The notes: generated from the letters alone by a model not told the origin. Shown: positions 28,060 to 37,580, counted from the first letter of the stretch. The stretch: DNA of 52,357 nt from Pseudomonas sp. CFII64 (GCF_000416235.1 NZ_ATLO01000050.1:1-52357), one strand, 5' to 3'. Numbers and translations: made by a program.

Positions 28060-31000
28060 ATGACGAATATCCTCTCAGGCCAGGATGCTTCCCTGGCTTC
28101 TGAAACCCTGCCCATCAGCGCAGGTCCGTTCGTCGAGGCGTGCGAAGTGCTGGTCGTGCAGCAGCCACTTTTTGAAGACGGCGAGCCGCCAGTGGGCGTG
28201 GTCATCCATGCGTATCAGCCCGATGTGCTGCGAGACATTCTGGTCCGGTTGATCAATCTGCATGAGCGCCTGCACCTCTACGTCACCTGCGTGGCCGGGC
28301 GTGACGATACGGTACGTGCCCAGCTGGCGGGCAGCGGGCTGAATTATTCGCTGTACCGGGTGGCCGATCACGGCCGGGATATTTTGCCATTCCTGCAGAT
28401 GCTGCCGTATTTACGTGCCGACAACATTCACACCCTGCTCAAGCTGCATACCCGAAACTCGATGCGCCAAGGCGCGGCGAACGCCTCGGGCGATGACCTT
28501 TTCGATGACCTGCTGAGCCCCGTACGCTTCCGCCAATCGGTGGAGCACCTGGCCGATCCGGCGCGCCATCCATTGCTCGGCAGCGAGAAGTATTGGCTGC
28601 CGGTCAGCGAAAACCTTGATCAAGACACCCGCACACATCTGGTCACCCTGGCCGAGCGCGCCGGCTTTGACCCACGAGGAATCGACGACGCGCATTTTTT
28701 TGCTGGCACGATGTTCTTTGTGCGCGCCGACGCCTTGGCTCCCCTGGAGCAGATGCACCTGACGGGCAAGGATTTCGAAACTGAACGCGGCCAGCTTCAA
28801 GGCACGCTGGCACATGCCCTGGAACGCTTTTTCGGCCTGCTGGCGAATGCCGGCCAACAACAGCGCAATGTTGACCTGTATCGGCGCTGGCTGGACACCC
28901 GGCAACTGGCTGCCGCCGAGTTGGAAGGTTTGCCGGCGCGACTGGCAAGCTGGCCCCAGCAACCGGGCGTGTTGGTGGTGTTGACCGATACCACCGGTGA
29001 CATTGCGTTGCTGCGTTCCAGTCTGGAAAGCATCGAGCGCCAGCTTTACGGGGCGGCGGCCGTCGTGGTGTTGTCCAATGCCGAGCCAGTAGGGGTGACG
29101 CCGGCCGACAATCTGGTCTGGCTACCGCTGGCTGAATCCTGGCCGACCCAGCTCAATGAGTTGCTGCAAGGTATCGAGGTCGACTGGTGCTTCCTGCTGC
29201 GCGGCGGCGACCAACTCGATCGCCACGCGCTGCTATTGCTCGCCGAAGGCATCGCCCTGAATCCTGGTATCAGCGCTTGCTACAGCGATGAAGACTCGCT
29301 GACCGCAACCGGCTGCCAGGACCCGGTATTCAAGCCGGACCTGAACCTGGATCTGTTGCGCAGCTATCCGTATGTCGGCCGGGCGCTGGCCTTCAGTCGC
29401 GAGGCCGTGTTGGCCGTCGATGGCTTCGATCCTGCCTTCGCTGAACTGGCGCCCCATGACCTGCTCTATCGGGTGATTGAAACCCATGGGTTGGGCACCG
29501 TCGGGCACCTGGCCGATGTGCTGGTGCACCAGGCAATCAACTTCGGCCAGTGGCTCGGCGAACCCCAGGTCAGCGCGCACTCTGCCGCTATCGTCAAGGC
29601 GCACTTGCAGCGCCTGGGCGTGGCTCATGAACTGCGCGCCGGACCTTTGCCGATGGTCAATCGCGTGGTTTACCAACACGCCACGCAGCCGTTGGTGTCC
29701 ATCGTGATTCCCACCAAGGACTGCCTGCCGATGCTGATCCGCTGCATCGAAAGCATCATGGAGAAAACCCGCTACACCCATTACGAACTGATCATCATCG
29801 ACAACAACAGTGAAACCGCCGAAGCCCGGGATTGGTTCAGCGGCGTGGAGCGCTTGAACGACGCCAAGGTGCGCATCCTGCGTTATCCCCACCCTTTCAA
29901 CTATTCGGCGATCAACAATTTTGCCGTCAGCCACGCCCTTGGCGAATACCTGGTGCTGCTCAACAATGACACCGCCGTCATTGATGGGGACTGGCTTGAC
30001 GCATTGCTCCATCACGCCCAGCGGCCGGAAGTGGGGATAGTCGGCGCCAAATTGTTATTCCTCGACGGGACCATTCAGCACGCAGGCGTGGTACTCGGCT
30101 TGCGCGGCGTCGCCGACCACCCATTCCTGCGCGAGCCAATGCAGTCCAACGGCTATCTACACCGTTTGCAGGTTGACCAGAACTACAGCGCGGTGACCGC
30201 CGCCTGCCTGATGATCAGCACCGAGCTTTATCGTCAGGTGGGCGGACTGGATGAGACCGGCCTGACGGTTTCCTTCAACGACGTGGATCTGTGCCTGAAA
30301 GTCGGCCAGGCCGGGCGACTGATTGTCTGGACGCCTTATGCGCTGCTCATGCACGAATCCAGCGTAAGCCAGCACAAGATCGACACGACCAAACAGGCAG
30401 CCAAGCGCGAACGCTTCAAGCGCGAACAAGCGGTGATGTACCAGCGTTGGCTGCCGTTGCTTGCCAACGACCCGGCCTACAACCGCAACCTGACCCTGGA
30501 AGGCAGCGGCTTCGCCCCCAATTGCCGCAGCGAGGCGGGCTGGCAGCCGTTCGCCAGTCGTGTTCTGCCTTTTGCGCTGTGCTACCCCGGCGATTTTTCC
30601 GGCTGCGGGCATTACCGGGTGCGCCAGCCCTTCGCTGCCATGCAAGCCGCGCAGCTGGTCGACGGCGCGGTGAGTGACTGGGGGCTGCAACCGGTGGAGT
30701 TGGAACGCCTGGCACCGGACACGATCATTTTCCAGCGGCAATACACGACGCCTCAGTTGGAGTTGATGCAGAGCACCAAGGCGTTCTCCAGGGCGTTCAA
30801 GGTTTATGAACTGGATGACTACATTCTCGATATGCCCACCAGCAACCCAGGCCGAGAACTGCTTCCCAAAGACATTGCCAAGCGCTTGAAGAACGCCGTG
30901 GGGCTGTGCGACCGGCTGGTGGTGTCGACGCAGCCGCTGGCCAATGCGCTGAAAGGTTTTAACGCCGACATTCGCGTGGTGGAAAATCGCCTGCCAAGCC

Positions 31001-31548
31001 AGTGGTGGAGCGGCTTGAACAGTCTCCGCCACCAAGGCCGCAAGCCTCGGGTCGGTTGGGCAGGTGGCTCGGGCCACGGCGAAGACTTGCACGTCATCGT
31101 CGAAGTGGTTCGTGAACTGGCAGGTGAAGTGGAATGGGTGTTCATGGGCATGTGTCCACCGGCATTGCGTCCCTATGTCCACGAATTCCATCGGGGCGTG
31201 AATATCGAGAAATACCCGGCACGCCTGGCCAGCTTGAACCTGGACCTGGCATTGGCGCCTCTCAAAGACAATGTTTTCAACGCCTGCAAAAGCAATTTAC
31301 GGCTATTGGAATACGGTGCCTGCGGCTTCCCGGTGATCTGCTCGGACACCCTCGGTTATCGCGGCGACTTCCCGGTGACCAGAGTCAGCAACAAGCCCAA
31401 AGCCTGGATTGCCGCGATCCGCGAACACCTCGCCGAACCCGACGCCAACGCCACCGCCGGAGATGCCCTGCGCAGCGTGGTACTCGACCACTGGATGCTC
31501 AAGGACGAACACCTGCTTGCGTGGCGCAACGCCTGGCTGGCGGATTGA
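28060..31548 (+). CDS. giant multidomain glycosyltransferase (RgpF-like, two GT2-like, GT4-like)
   Basis: A 1,162-residue cytoplasmic protein. Residues about 1-295 resemble the rhamnan-synthesis RgpF domain (VVIHAYQPDVL, KLHTRNSMRQG). About 297-535 is a GT2-like fold that keeps CYSDEDSL and FKPDLNLDLLRS but lacks the usual nucleotide-binding start. About 543-800 is a canonical GT2 domain (SIVIPTKD, IIDNNSE, LLNNDT, GGLDETG). About 847-1162 is a GT4-like domain (HYRVRQPF, ELDDYILDMP, GWAGGSGHGEDL, LLEYGACGFPVICSD). Such proteins build or extend rhamnose-rich glycans; FgtA, which glycosylates Pseudomonas flagellin, has a comparable plan. It stands alone, outside any O-antigen or flagellar cluster. 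ATG 28060 is chosen, though its ribosome site is weak. Confidence 0.85.
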   Translation: MTNILSGQDASLASETLPISAGPFVEACEVLVVQQPLFEDGEPPVGVVIHAYQPDVLRDILVRLINLHERLHLYVTCVAGRDDTVRAQLAGSGLNYSLYRVADHGRDILPFLQMLPYLRADNIHTLLKLHTRNSMRQGAANASGDDLFDDLLSPVRFRQSVEHLADPARHPLLGSEKYWLPVSENLDQDTRTHLVTLAERAGFDPRGIDDAHFFAGTMFFVRADALAPLEQMHLTGKDFETERGQLQGTLAHALERFFGLLANAGQQQRNVDLYRRWLDTRQLAAAELEGLPARLASWPQQPGVLVVLTDTTGDIALLRSSLESIERQLYGAAAVVVLSNAEPVGVTPADNLVWLPLAESWPTQLNELLQGIEVDWCFLLRGGDQLDRHALLLLAEGIALNPGISACYSDEDSLTATGCQDPVFKPDLNLDLLRSYPYVGRALAFSREAVLAVDGFDPAFAELAPHDLLYRVIETHGLGTVGHLADVLVHQAINFGQWLGEPQVSAHSAAIVKAHLQRLGVAHELRAGPLPMVNRVVYQHATQPLVSIVIPTKDCLPMLIRCIESIMEKTRYTHYELIIIDNNSETAEARDWFSGVERLNDAKVRILRYPHPFNYSAINNFAVSHALGEYLVLLNNDTAVIDGDWLDALLHHAQRPEVGIVGAKLLFLDGTIQHAGVVLGLRGVADHPFLREPMQSNGYLHRLQVDQNYSAVTAACLMISTELYRQVGGLDETGLTVSFNDVDLCLKVGQAGRLIVWTPYALLMHESSVSQHKIDTTKQAAKRERFKREQAVMYQRWLPLLANDPAYNRNLTLEGSGFAPNCRSEAGWQPFASRVLPFALCYPGDFSGCGHYRVRQPFAAMQAAQLVDGAVSDWGLQPVELERLAPDTIIFQRQYTTPQLELMQSTKAFSRAFKVYELDDYILDMPTSNPGRELLPKDIAKRLKNAVGLCDRLVVSTQPLANALKGFNADIRVVENRLPSQWWSGLNSLRHQGRKPRVGWAGGSGHGEDLHVIVEVVRELAGEVEWVFMGMCPPALRPYVHEFHRGVNIEKYPARLASLNLDLALAPLKDNVFNACKSNLRLLEYGACGFPVICSDTLGYRGDFPVTRVSNKPKAWIAAIREHLAEPDANATAGDALRSVVLDHWMLKDEHLLAWRNAWLAD

Positions 31549-31626
31549 ATCAAGAGGCCTGCGTTCTGTGGCTGGTATGCCTCCGGCAAGTCTTCTACCA
31601 CACAGGGATGGATAGCCAGAAACAAC

Positions 31627-31653
31627 AAAGCCCGCACAAGGCGGGCTTTGAAA
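31627..31653 (+). terminator. terminator after the glycosyltransferase
   Basis: The stem AAAGCCCGC-ACAAG-GCGGGCTTT lies 79 bases after the stop. The tail is only weakly T-rich, but on the minus strand the preceding A-run gives a T-tract, so it may also end transcription of the tRNA-Arg gene. Confidence 0.7.
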
Positions 31654-31688
31654 ATCTCAGAACTGCTTACGCGTCCTGATATCGAATT

Positions 31689-31765
31689 TGGTGCACCAGA
31701 CGGGATTCGAACCCATGACCACTGCCTTCGGAGGGCAGTACTCTATCCAGCTGAGCTACTGGTGC
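31689..31765 (-). tRNA. tRNA-Arg (CCG)
   Basis: A complete 77-nt tRNA on the minus strand. The acceptor arms are GCACCAG and CTGGTGC with an encoded ACCA end. The anticodon stem CTGCC/GGCAG holds the loop CTCCGAA, giving anticodon CCG, which reads the CGG arginine codon. Confidence 0.97.
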
Positions 31766-32103
31766 AATGCGGCCGCCATGATACTCATCTGATCGGCATG
31801 CGTCCATGCTGGCGAGAGGCTGTTGTTGATTTCGCACGTTTTTGGGGCTGTGGATGACGTTTATCAGAAAATCTGCAGGAATCTGGCAATTGCGTTCTTT
31901 TTTTCGAACAGCCTATTGTCCTTTACCCCAGCAGTCCCTAGGATTCGTTTGAGATTTCAAACGCTCTTGTCCGGTTCTCCCGCACTTTTGGCGACCCTTC
32001 GTTGCGGAGCCCGGCGAATATTTCCTGACGGCAGTCTCGTTCGAGGCGCCTTTGCACAACAATAATTGCTCCGCCCCTGCGCGGTGCTGTTTAGGAGGCC
32101 GAC
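31766..32103. other. intergenic region upstream of gabD
   Basis: A 338-base gap between tRNA-Arg (minus) and gabD (plus). It must contain the tRNA promoter and the gabDT promoter. The only distinct structure seen is the palindrome at 31946-31963. No gene is supported. Confidence 0.6.
31946..31963. promoter_or_regulatory. palindromic operator candidate upstream of gabD
   Basis: CGTTTGA-GATT-TCAAACG has perfect 7-base arms. It lies about 140 bases upstream of the gabD start codon. Its regulator is not known from the sequence. Confidence 0.5.
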
Positions 32104-33546
32104 ATGCAGCTTAAAGACTCGAAACTGTTCCGCCAACAAGCCTATATCAATGGTGCCTGGCTGGACGCGGACAGTGGTCAGACGATCAAGGTCAACAATC
32201 CGGCTGACAACGAAATTCTTGGCACCGTGCCGAAAATGGGGGCAGCTGAAACCCGTCGTGCCATCGAAGCGGCCGACAAGGCGCTGCCGGCCTGGCGTGC
32301 ACTGACCGCCAAAGAACGCGGCAACAAGCTGCGTCGCTGGTACGAGCTGATGATCGAGAACCAGGACGACCTCGCGCGCCTGATGACCCTCGAACAGGGC
32401 AAGCCGCTGGCCGAGGCCAAGGGCGAGATCGCTTATGCGGCGTCCTTTATCGAGTGGTTCGCTGAAGAAGCCAAGCGCGTGTATGGCGATGTGATTCCTG
32501 GCCATCAGCCGGACAAACGTCTGATCGTACTGAAGCAGCCGATTGGCGTGACGGCGGCCATCACGCCGTGGAACTTCCCGGCAGCAATGATCACCCGTAA
32601 AGCCGGCCCGGCGCTGGCCGCTGGCTGCACCATGGTCCTCAAGCCTGCGTCGCAAACCCCTTATTCGGCATTGGCCCTGGCTGAACTGGCCGAGCGCGCG
32701 GGCATCCCGGCTGGCGTGTTCAGCGTGGTGACCGGCAGCGCTGGCGATATCGGCAGCGAGCTGACCAGCAACCCGATCGTGCGTAAATTGTCGTTCACTG
32801 GCTCGACCGAAATTGGTCGTCAGTTGATGGCTGAGTGCGCCAAGGACATCAAGAAAGTGTCGCTGGAATTGGGCGGCAACGCGCCGTTTATCGTGTTCGA
32901 CGACGCGGACCTGGATAAGGCCGTCGAAGGCGCGATCATTTCCAAGTACCGCAACAACGGCCAGACCTGCGTCTGCGCCAACCGCATCTATGTGCAGGAC
33001 GCCGTGTACGACGCGTTCGCCGAGAAGCTGAAAACCGCAGTGGGCAAGCTGAAGATCGGCAACGGTCTGGAAGAAGGCACCACAACCGGTCCGCTGATCG
33101 ACGAAAAGGCTGTGAACAAGGTCAAGGAACACATCGCCGACGCCGTGGGCAAGGGCGCGAAAGTGCTGCTCGGTGGTAACAGCATGCAAGGCAATTTCTT
33201 CGAGCCGACCATTCTGGTCAACGTGTCGAAAGATGCCGCCGTCGCCAAAGAAGAAACCTTTGGCCCGTTGGCGCCGCTGTTCCGCTTCAAAGACGAAGCC
33301 GAAGTGATTGCGATGGCCAATGACACCGAGTTCGGTCTGGCGTCGTACTTCTACGCGCGCGACATGAGCCGCGTGTTCCGTGTTGCTGAAGCGCTGGAAT
33401 ACGGCATGGTGGGTATCAACACCGGCCTGATCTCCAACGAAGTCGCGCCGTTTGGCGGGATCAAGTCGTCGGGCCTGGGCCGCGAAGGTTCCAAGTACGG
33501 CATCGAAGATTATCTGGAAATCAAATACTTGTGCCTGAGCGTTTAA
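32104..33546 (+). CDS. gabD: succinate-semialdehyde dehydrogenase (NADP+)
   Basis: A 480-residue aldehyde dehydrogenase that oxidises succinate semialdehyde to succinate, the last step of GABA degradation. Key features are PWNFPAAMITRKAGPALAAG, the catalytic glutamate in LELGGNAPFIVF (about 255-266), the catalytic cysteine in NNGQTCVCANR (about 287-292; the double cysteine is typical of GabD), and EETFGPLAPLF. TAGGAGG precedes the ATG. gabT follows after 139 bases on the same strand, completing the two-step route from GABA. Confidence 0.97.
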   Translation: MQLKDSKLFRQQAYINGAWLDADSGQTIKVNNPADNEILGTVPKMGAAETRRAIEAADKALPAWRALTAKERGNKLRRWYELMIENQDDLARLMTLEQGKPLAEAKGEIAYAASFIEWFAEEAKRVYGDVIPGHQPDKRLIVLKQPIGVTAAITPWNFPAAMITRKAGPALAAGCTMVLKPASQTPYSALALAELAERAGIPAGVFSVVTGSAGDIGSELTSNPIVRKLSFTGSTEIGRQLMAECAKDIKKVSLELGGNAPFIVFDDADLDKAVEGAIISKYRNNGQTCVCANRIYVQDAVYDAFAEKLKTAVGKLKIGNGLEEGTTTGPLIDEKAVNKVKEHIADAVGKGAKVLLGGNSMQGNFFEPTILVNVSKDAAVAKEETFGPLAPLFRFKDEAEVIAMANDTEFGLASYFYARDMSRVFRVAEALEYGMVGINTGLISNEVAPFGGIKSSGLGREGSKYGIEDYLEIKYLCLSV

Positions 33547-33592
33547 CGCCCGCGCACTCGCTTCAAGCGTAATTCCAACCCGGTAGCCGGAA

Positions 33593-33626
33593 GTTGCAGC
33601 AGTCGATCATCGTATGCTGCTGCAAC
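33593..33626 (+). other. hairpin in the gabD-gabT intergenic region
   Basis: GTTGCAGCAG (33593-33602) and CTGCTGCAAC (33617-33626) form a perfect 10-base stem with a 14-base loop. There is no T-tract, so this is more likely an mRNA stabilising or processing structure than a terminator. Confidence 0.5.
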
Positions 33627-33685
33627 TCACCCCGACTGCTTAATCCTTGACCAACGCCGACCGATGAGCGGCGAATGAGGAAACC

Positions 33686-34966
33686 ATGAGTCAAACAAAC
33701 GCAGAATTGATGAAACGCCGCGAGGCCGCTGTTCCACGCGGTGTTGGCCAGATCCACCCGATCTTCGCCGCTTCGGCCAAGAACGCTACTGTGACGGACG
33801 TTGAAGGTCGTGAATTCATCGACTTCGCGGGCGGCATCGCGGTGCTGAACACCGGTCACCTGCACCCGAAAATCATTGCCGCCGTGCAAGAGCAGCTGAC
33901 CAAGCTGACTCACACCTGCTTCCAGGTTCTGGCTTACGAGCCGTACGTTGAGCTGTGCGAAAAGATCAACGCCAAGGTTCCAGGTGATTTCGAGAAGAAA
34001 ACCCTGTTGGTGACCACAGGCTCCGAAGCGGTTGAAAATGCCGTGAAGATCGCCCGTGCCGCCACTGGCCGTACCGGCGTGATCGCGTTCACTGGCGCTT
34101 ACCATGGCCGCACCATGATGACCCTGGGCCTGACCGGCAAAGTCGTGCCTTACTCGGCCGGTATGGGCCTGATGCCAGGCGGTATCTTCCGCGCAATCTA
34201 TCCATGTGAACTGCATGGCGTGAGCGTCGACGATTCCATCGCCAGCATCGAGCGCATCTTCAAGAACGACGCCGAGCCGCGCGACATCGCTGCAATCATC
34301 ATCGAGCCGGTGCAGGGCGAAGGTGGTTTCTATGTGGCGCCGAAGGCGTTCATGGCTCGCCTGCGCGAACTGTGCGACAAGCATGGCATCCTGCTGATCG
34401 CTGACGAAGTGCAGACCGGCGCCGGTCGTACCGGTACGTTCTTCGCCATGGAACAGATGGGCGTCAGCGCTGACCTGACCACTTTCGCCAAATCCATCGC
34501 TGGCGGTTTCCCGTTGGCCGGTGTGTGCGGCAAGGCTGAGTACATGGACGCGATCGCTCCGGGCGGCCTGGGCGGCACCTACGCCGGTAGCCCGGTGGCG
34601 TGCGCGGCTGCGCTAGCGGTATTGCAAGTGTTTGAAGAAGAACACTTGCTGGATCGCTGCAAGGCAGTCGGTGAGCGTCTGGTGACGGGTCTCAAGGCGA
34701 TTCAGGCTAAGTACCCGGTGATCGGCGAAGTCCGGGCGCTGGGCGCGATGATCGCGCTGGAGCTGTTTGAAAACGGCGACACCCACAAGCCGAACGCGGC
34801 TGCAGTGGCGCAGGTTGTGGCCAAGGCGCGCGACAAGGGTCTGATCCTGCTGTCTTGCGGCACCTACGGCAACGTTTTGCGCGTCCTGGTGCCGCTGACT
34901 TCGCCGGACGAGCAACTGGATAAAGGCTTGGCACTGCTCGAAGAGTGCTTTGCCGAGCTGGCGTGA
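33686..34966 (+). CDS. gabT: 4-aminobutyrate (GABA) aminotransferase
   Basis: A 426-residue class III PLP aminotransferase that moves the amino group of GABA to 2-oxoglutarate, giving succinate semialdehyde for GabD. PLP-site motifs are TTGSEAVENAVKIARAATGR, GAYHGRT, IIEPVQGEGGF, ADEVQTGAGRTG and the Schiff-base lysine in TFAKSIAGGFPLAG (about 268). The length matches E. coli GabT (426). A terminator follows 42 bases after the stop. Confidence 0.97.
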   Translation: MSQTNAELMKRREAAVPRGVGQIHPIFAASAKNATVTDVEGREFIDFAGGIAVLNTGHLHPKIIAAVQEQLTKLTHTCFQVLAYEPYVELCEKINAKVPGDFEKKTLLVTTGSEAVENAVKIARAATGRTGVIAFTGAYHGRTMMTLGLTGKVVPYSAGMGLMPGGIFRAIYPCELHGVSVDDSIASIERIFKNDAEPRDIAAIIIEPVQGEGGFYVAPKAFMARLRELCDKHGILLIADEVQTGAGRTGTFFAMEQMGVSADLTTFAKSIAGGFPLAGVCGKAEYMDAIAPGGLGGTYAGSPVACAAALAVLQVFEEEHLLDRCKAVGERLVTGLKAIQAKYPVIGEVRALGAMIALELFENGDTHKPNAAAVAQVVAKARDKGLILLSCGTYGNVLRVLVPLTSPDEQLDKGLALLEECFAELA

Positions 34967-35009
34967 GAATGCCAGGGCCGCATTGATTAAAATGTGACCA
35001 AATGGACAA

Positions 35010-35036
35010 AAAAGACCCGCTTCGGCGGGTTTTTTT
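35010..35036 (+). terminator. terminator of gabDT
   Basis: The stem ACCCGC-TTCG-GCGGGT (35015-35030) with a stable tetraloop is followed directly by six Ts. Confidence 0.92.
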
Positions 35037-35125
35037 GCGTTTTAAGGGGGCATATAGCGCTTTTGAGGTATATCTCCAAACGGATGCATTGGCTAAGGTA
35101 AACGCATGGATGTCGGAGACTGCTG

Positions 35126-36490
35126 ATGACTGCTGTAGATTTACCCGCGGTACCTCGCGTATTGATTGCAGAATCCGATCCATGGGTTCGCGAAACGCTG
35201 AGTGAGTTGCTTCTGAGCGTGCGCGCTGATATCGATCTTGAGATCTGCACCGACGGCAAGCAGGCCGCCGAATGGATGAAAAAGCAGCTGCCTGATCTGG
35301 TCATTGCTGCCAGAGAACTTCCTGTCATTGACGGTTTGAGCCTGTTGCGCGGTATTCGCGGGTTGCAGCGCAAGCCAGTCATTCCTTTTATCCTGATCAG
35401 TAATCGCAGTGACAGCGCCAGTGTCCGTGAGGCAGTGCCGCTGGCGCCGACCGCTTACCTGACCAAACCCTTGAATACCGAAGGGCTGCGCCAACGCCTT
35501 GAGCGCCTGTTGCTGGTGTGTCCGATACCCAATGCGGTTCCGGCGCTGATTCCCGGTGCGACACTCGTCAGATTCCTGGAGCAACGTCGTGATACCACCG
35601 ACGGAGCGCCTTTGTTCGTGGATGTCGTGACGGCGATCAAGCTCAGCAAGGTCGCGGCGCGCGTCGATACCACGTTGCTGGAGCAAGAGCTGCGCAACGA
35701 CCCGCATGTCACGGCGGTGCTGATCGCGGCGGCCAATAGCGCAGCGCAGCATATGGGCATGCCTGTGCAGACACTGCCCGCTGCCCTGGCGGTTTTGGGC
35801 GGGGCGCAGAGCGCTGACATCGTTGGCGGCCTGGAGAAAAAACGCACGTCGGTGCTGACCAACGATGCGCTGCTGGCCAAGGCCCATGAGCTGTGGGCGT
35901 TATCGCAGCGTACGGCCGAATACGGACGCACCTTGGCGCGCATGCTTGAGCTGGATACCGAACGCTGTTTTTGTGCCGGCCTGTTGCAGACGCTGGGTGA
36001 TCTGGCCGTTGTGGGTTGCCTGCAGGAATGGTTGCAGGCTGGCGGCGAATTGAGTGATGAGCAGATCAGCCAATCGCTGGAGCAATATTCGGCAGCCTTC
36101 GGTTCTGCCTTGCGCACTCGCTGGCGTTTGCCCCTTGAACTGCGAGAGCTGATTGCGGCGGTTTACCAATACAACACCGGCGTTTACACCCGCGAAGTGC
36201 TGGTCATGAACCTGGCTGGGCAGATGGCGCGGCTCGGCAACGATGACAGCGTCACACCCTTGCTCAAGACCAAGCCCGCCCGGTTATTGAAAATGAACGT
36301 CGCAGACTTGCAGCGGCTGCGCAAAAAGCTCACGGGCGTCACCGATCCAAGCCTGCTGGCACCGCCTGCGGGGTTGCAGGTGGAGGCTGTGCCGGACGAG
36401 GAAATTGCCGATGGAGCGGATTTGCTGGATCTGGTGCCGGAGCCCGTCGAAGACGATCCGGAGAAACCCTCGCAAGACTCGATTGCGTAG
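35126..36490 (+). CDS. HDOD-domain protein with a degenerate receiver domain
   Basis: A 454-residue signalling protein. Residues about 10-125 form a receiver domain with the acidic pocket ESD and the lysine of YLTKPL, but the phospho-acceptor aspartate is replaced: the usual LxxDxxLP reads LVIAARELP, with alanine at that place. Residues about 145-370 form an HDOD domain, a non-catalytic relative of HD domains found in regulators of motility, c-di-GMP and the cell cycle. The C-terminal tail is rich in Asp/Glu/Pro and probably disordered. It would act without phosphorylation. It stands alone after the gabDT terminator. Confidence 0.85.
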   Translation: MTAVDLPAVPRVLIAESDPWVRETLSELLLSVRADIDLEICTDGKQAAEWMKKQLPDLVIAARELPVIDGLSLLRGIRGLQRKPVIPFILISNRSDSASVREAVPLAPTAYLTKPLNTEGLRQRLERLLLVCPIPNAVPALIPGATLVRFLEQRRDTTDGAPLFVDVVTAIKLSKVAARVDTTLLEQELRNDPHVTAVLIAAANSAAQHMGMPVQTLPAALAVLGGAQSADIVGGLEKKRTSVLTNDALLAKAHELWALSQRTAEYGRTLARMLELDTERCFCAGLLQTLGDLAVVGCLQEWLQAGGELSDEQISQSLEQYSAAFGSALRTRWRLPLELRELIAAVYQYNTGVYTREVLVMNLAGQMARLGNDDSVTPLLKTKPARLLKMNVADLQRLRKKLTGVTDPSLLAPPAGLQVEAVPDEEIADGADLLDLVPEPVEDDPEKPSQDSIA

Positions 36491-36574
36491 GAGCGTGGCT
36501 TGCCCGCGAAGAACGATAACGCGGTGGGTCTGGTCCAGCGAGGCGCCTGATTTCACGGGCAAGCCTCGCTCCAA
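36487..36574. repeat. REP-like inverted pair (CTTGCCCG type)
   Basis: GTAGGAGCGTGGCTTGCCCG at the left faces CACGGGCAAGCCTCGCTCC at the right. Its first base overlaps the end of the HDOD gene stop region, and it fills the gap to the convergent diguanylate cyclase gene. Confidence 0.8.
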
Positions 36575-36587
36575 CGGCTGACGTCTG

Positions 36588-37580
36588 CTACACCAACACA
36601 ATCTGATTCTTGCCCTGGCGTTTGGCCTGGTACATGGCGGCGTCGGCGCGGCCGTACAGGGCTTCGAGGCTTTGATCGGCGTCGCCCAGGTTGGTCAAAC
36701 CCTGGCTGGCGGTGATGCCAAACGTCACGCCGTCACGCTGGAAGCTCAGGCGCTGGATTTCCCGTTGCAGGCGTTCGGCGATCTGTTTGGCCATGTCGGG
36801 GGCGCAGCCGGGGAAAACCGCCGCGAACTCCTCACCGCCAATCCGCCCGAACAGATCACCACGGCGCAATGTGCCTCGCCCGCACTCGGCGATGCGTTGC
36901 AACACCAGATCGCCTTCCTGGTGGCCGTAAGTGTCATTGACCAGCTTGAAGTCATCGATATCCAGCAGCAGAAACGCCAGTGGCGTGCCGCTCAGGCGCG
37001 CCTGTTCGAATTCGCGTTGGGCACAATCGAAGAAATGGCGACGGTTGCTGCTCTGGGTCAGCACGTCGGTGGTGGCCAGACGCTGTAATTCGCTCTCCAG
37101 CTGTTTCTTTTCGGTGATGTCTTCGGCGATGCCGACCACGATCAAGCGATGCCCGGCGTCCGCCTGATGGCTGACGAAACATTTGTCGCTGAGCCAGCGT
37201 ATTTCCCCATCGGCGCGGATGATGCGGTACTCGCGATCTTCGATGGAGCCTTTTTCGATCACCTCGTTGAGGCTGCGTTCGGCGTAATTCAGGTCATCCG
37301 GATAGATGCTGTCACGCCATTCGCCATAGTCGGCCAGCAGCAGGCCGGCCGAGCGCCCGAAAATCCGTTCATAGGCCGGGCTGACGTAAATCATCTGCTG
37401 AGTCGCCCAGTCGAACGCCCACAAGACCGCGTTAACGCTGACTAACAGCGAGCTGAACAGTTGCTCTCGTTCACTCAGGCGCGCGACTTCTGCCTGGGCA
37501 TGCATTAACGCCAGCAGTGTTTCCGCTGCGGGTGGCATGTCGACAGGAGAGGCGGGGGGAGCGGGGTTCTGGTTGTCCAT
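36588..37580 (-). CDS. PAS-GGDEF diguanylate cyclase
   Basis: A 330-residue cytoplasmic protein that should make c-di-GMP from two GTP. A short coiled segment precedes a PAS domain (about 40-160, with YVSPAYERIFGRS and a C-terminal DITEKKQLE). The GGDEF domain (about 165-330) has the active signature GRIGGEEFA and an intact product-inhibition site RRGD five residues before it. No membrane helix or signal is visible, so the PAS domain should sense an internal cue. ATG 37580 is chosen as the start of sensible protein sequence; 37622 is an in-frame alternative. Confidence 0.92.
   Translation of the reverse strand: MDNQNPAPPASPVDMPPAAETLLALMHAQAEVARLSEREQLFSSLLVSVNAVLWAFDWATQQMIYVSPAYERIFGRSAGLLLADYGEWRDSIYPDDLNYAERSLNEVIEKGSIEDREYRIIRADGEIRWLSDKCFVSHQADAGHRLIVVGIAEDITEKKQLESELQRLATTDVLTQSSNRRHFFDCAQREFEQARLSGTPLAFLLLDIDDFKLVNDTYGHQEGDLVLQRIAECGRGTLRRGDLFGRIGGEEFAAVFPGCAPDMAKQIAERLQREIQRLSFQRDGVTFGITASQGLTNLGDADQSLEALYGRADAAMYQAKRQGKNQIVLV

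Noticed and set aside
31957..33189. A 410-codon minus-strand frame opposite gabD
   Set aside because: Antisense shadow of a highly conserved aldehyde dehydrogenase.
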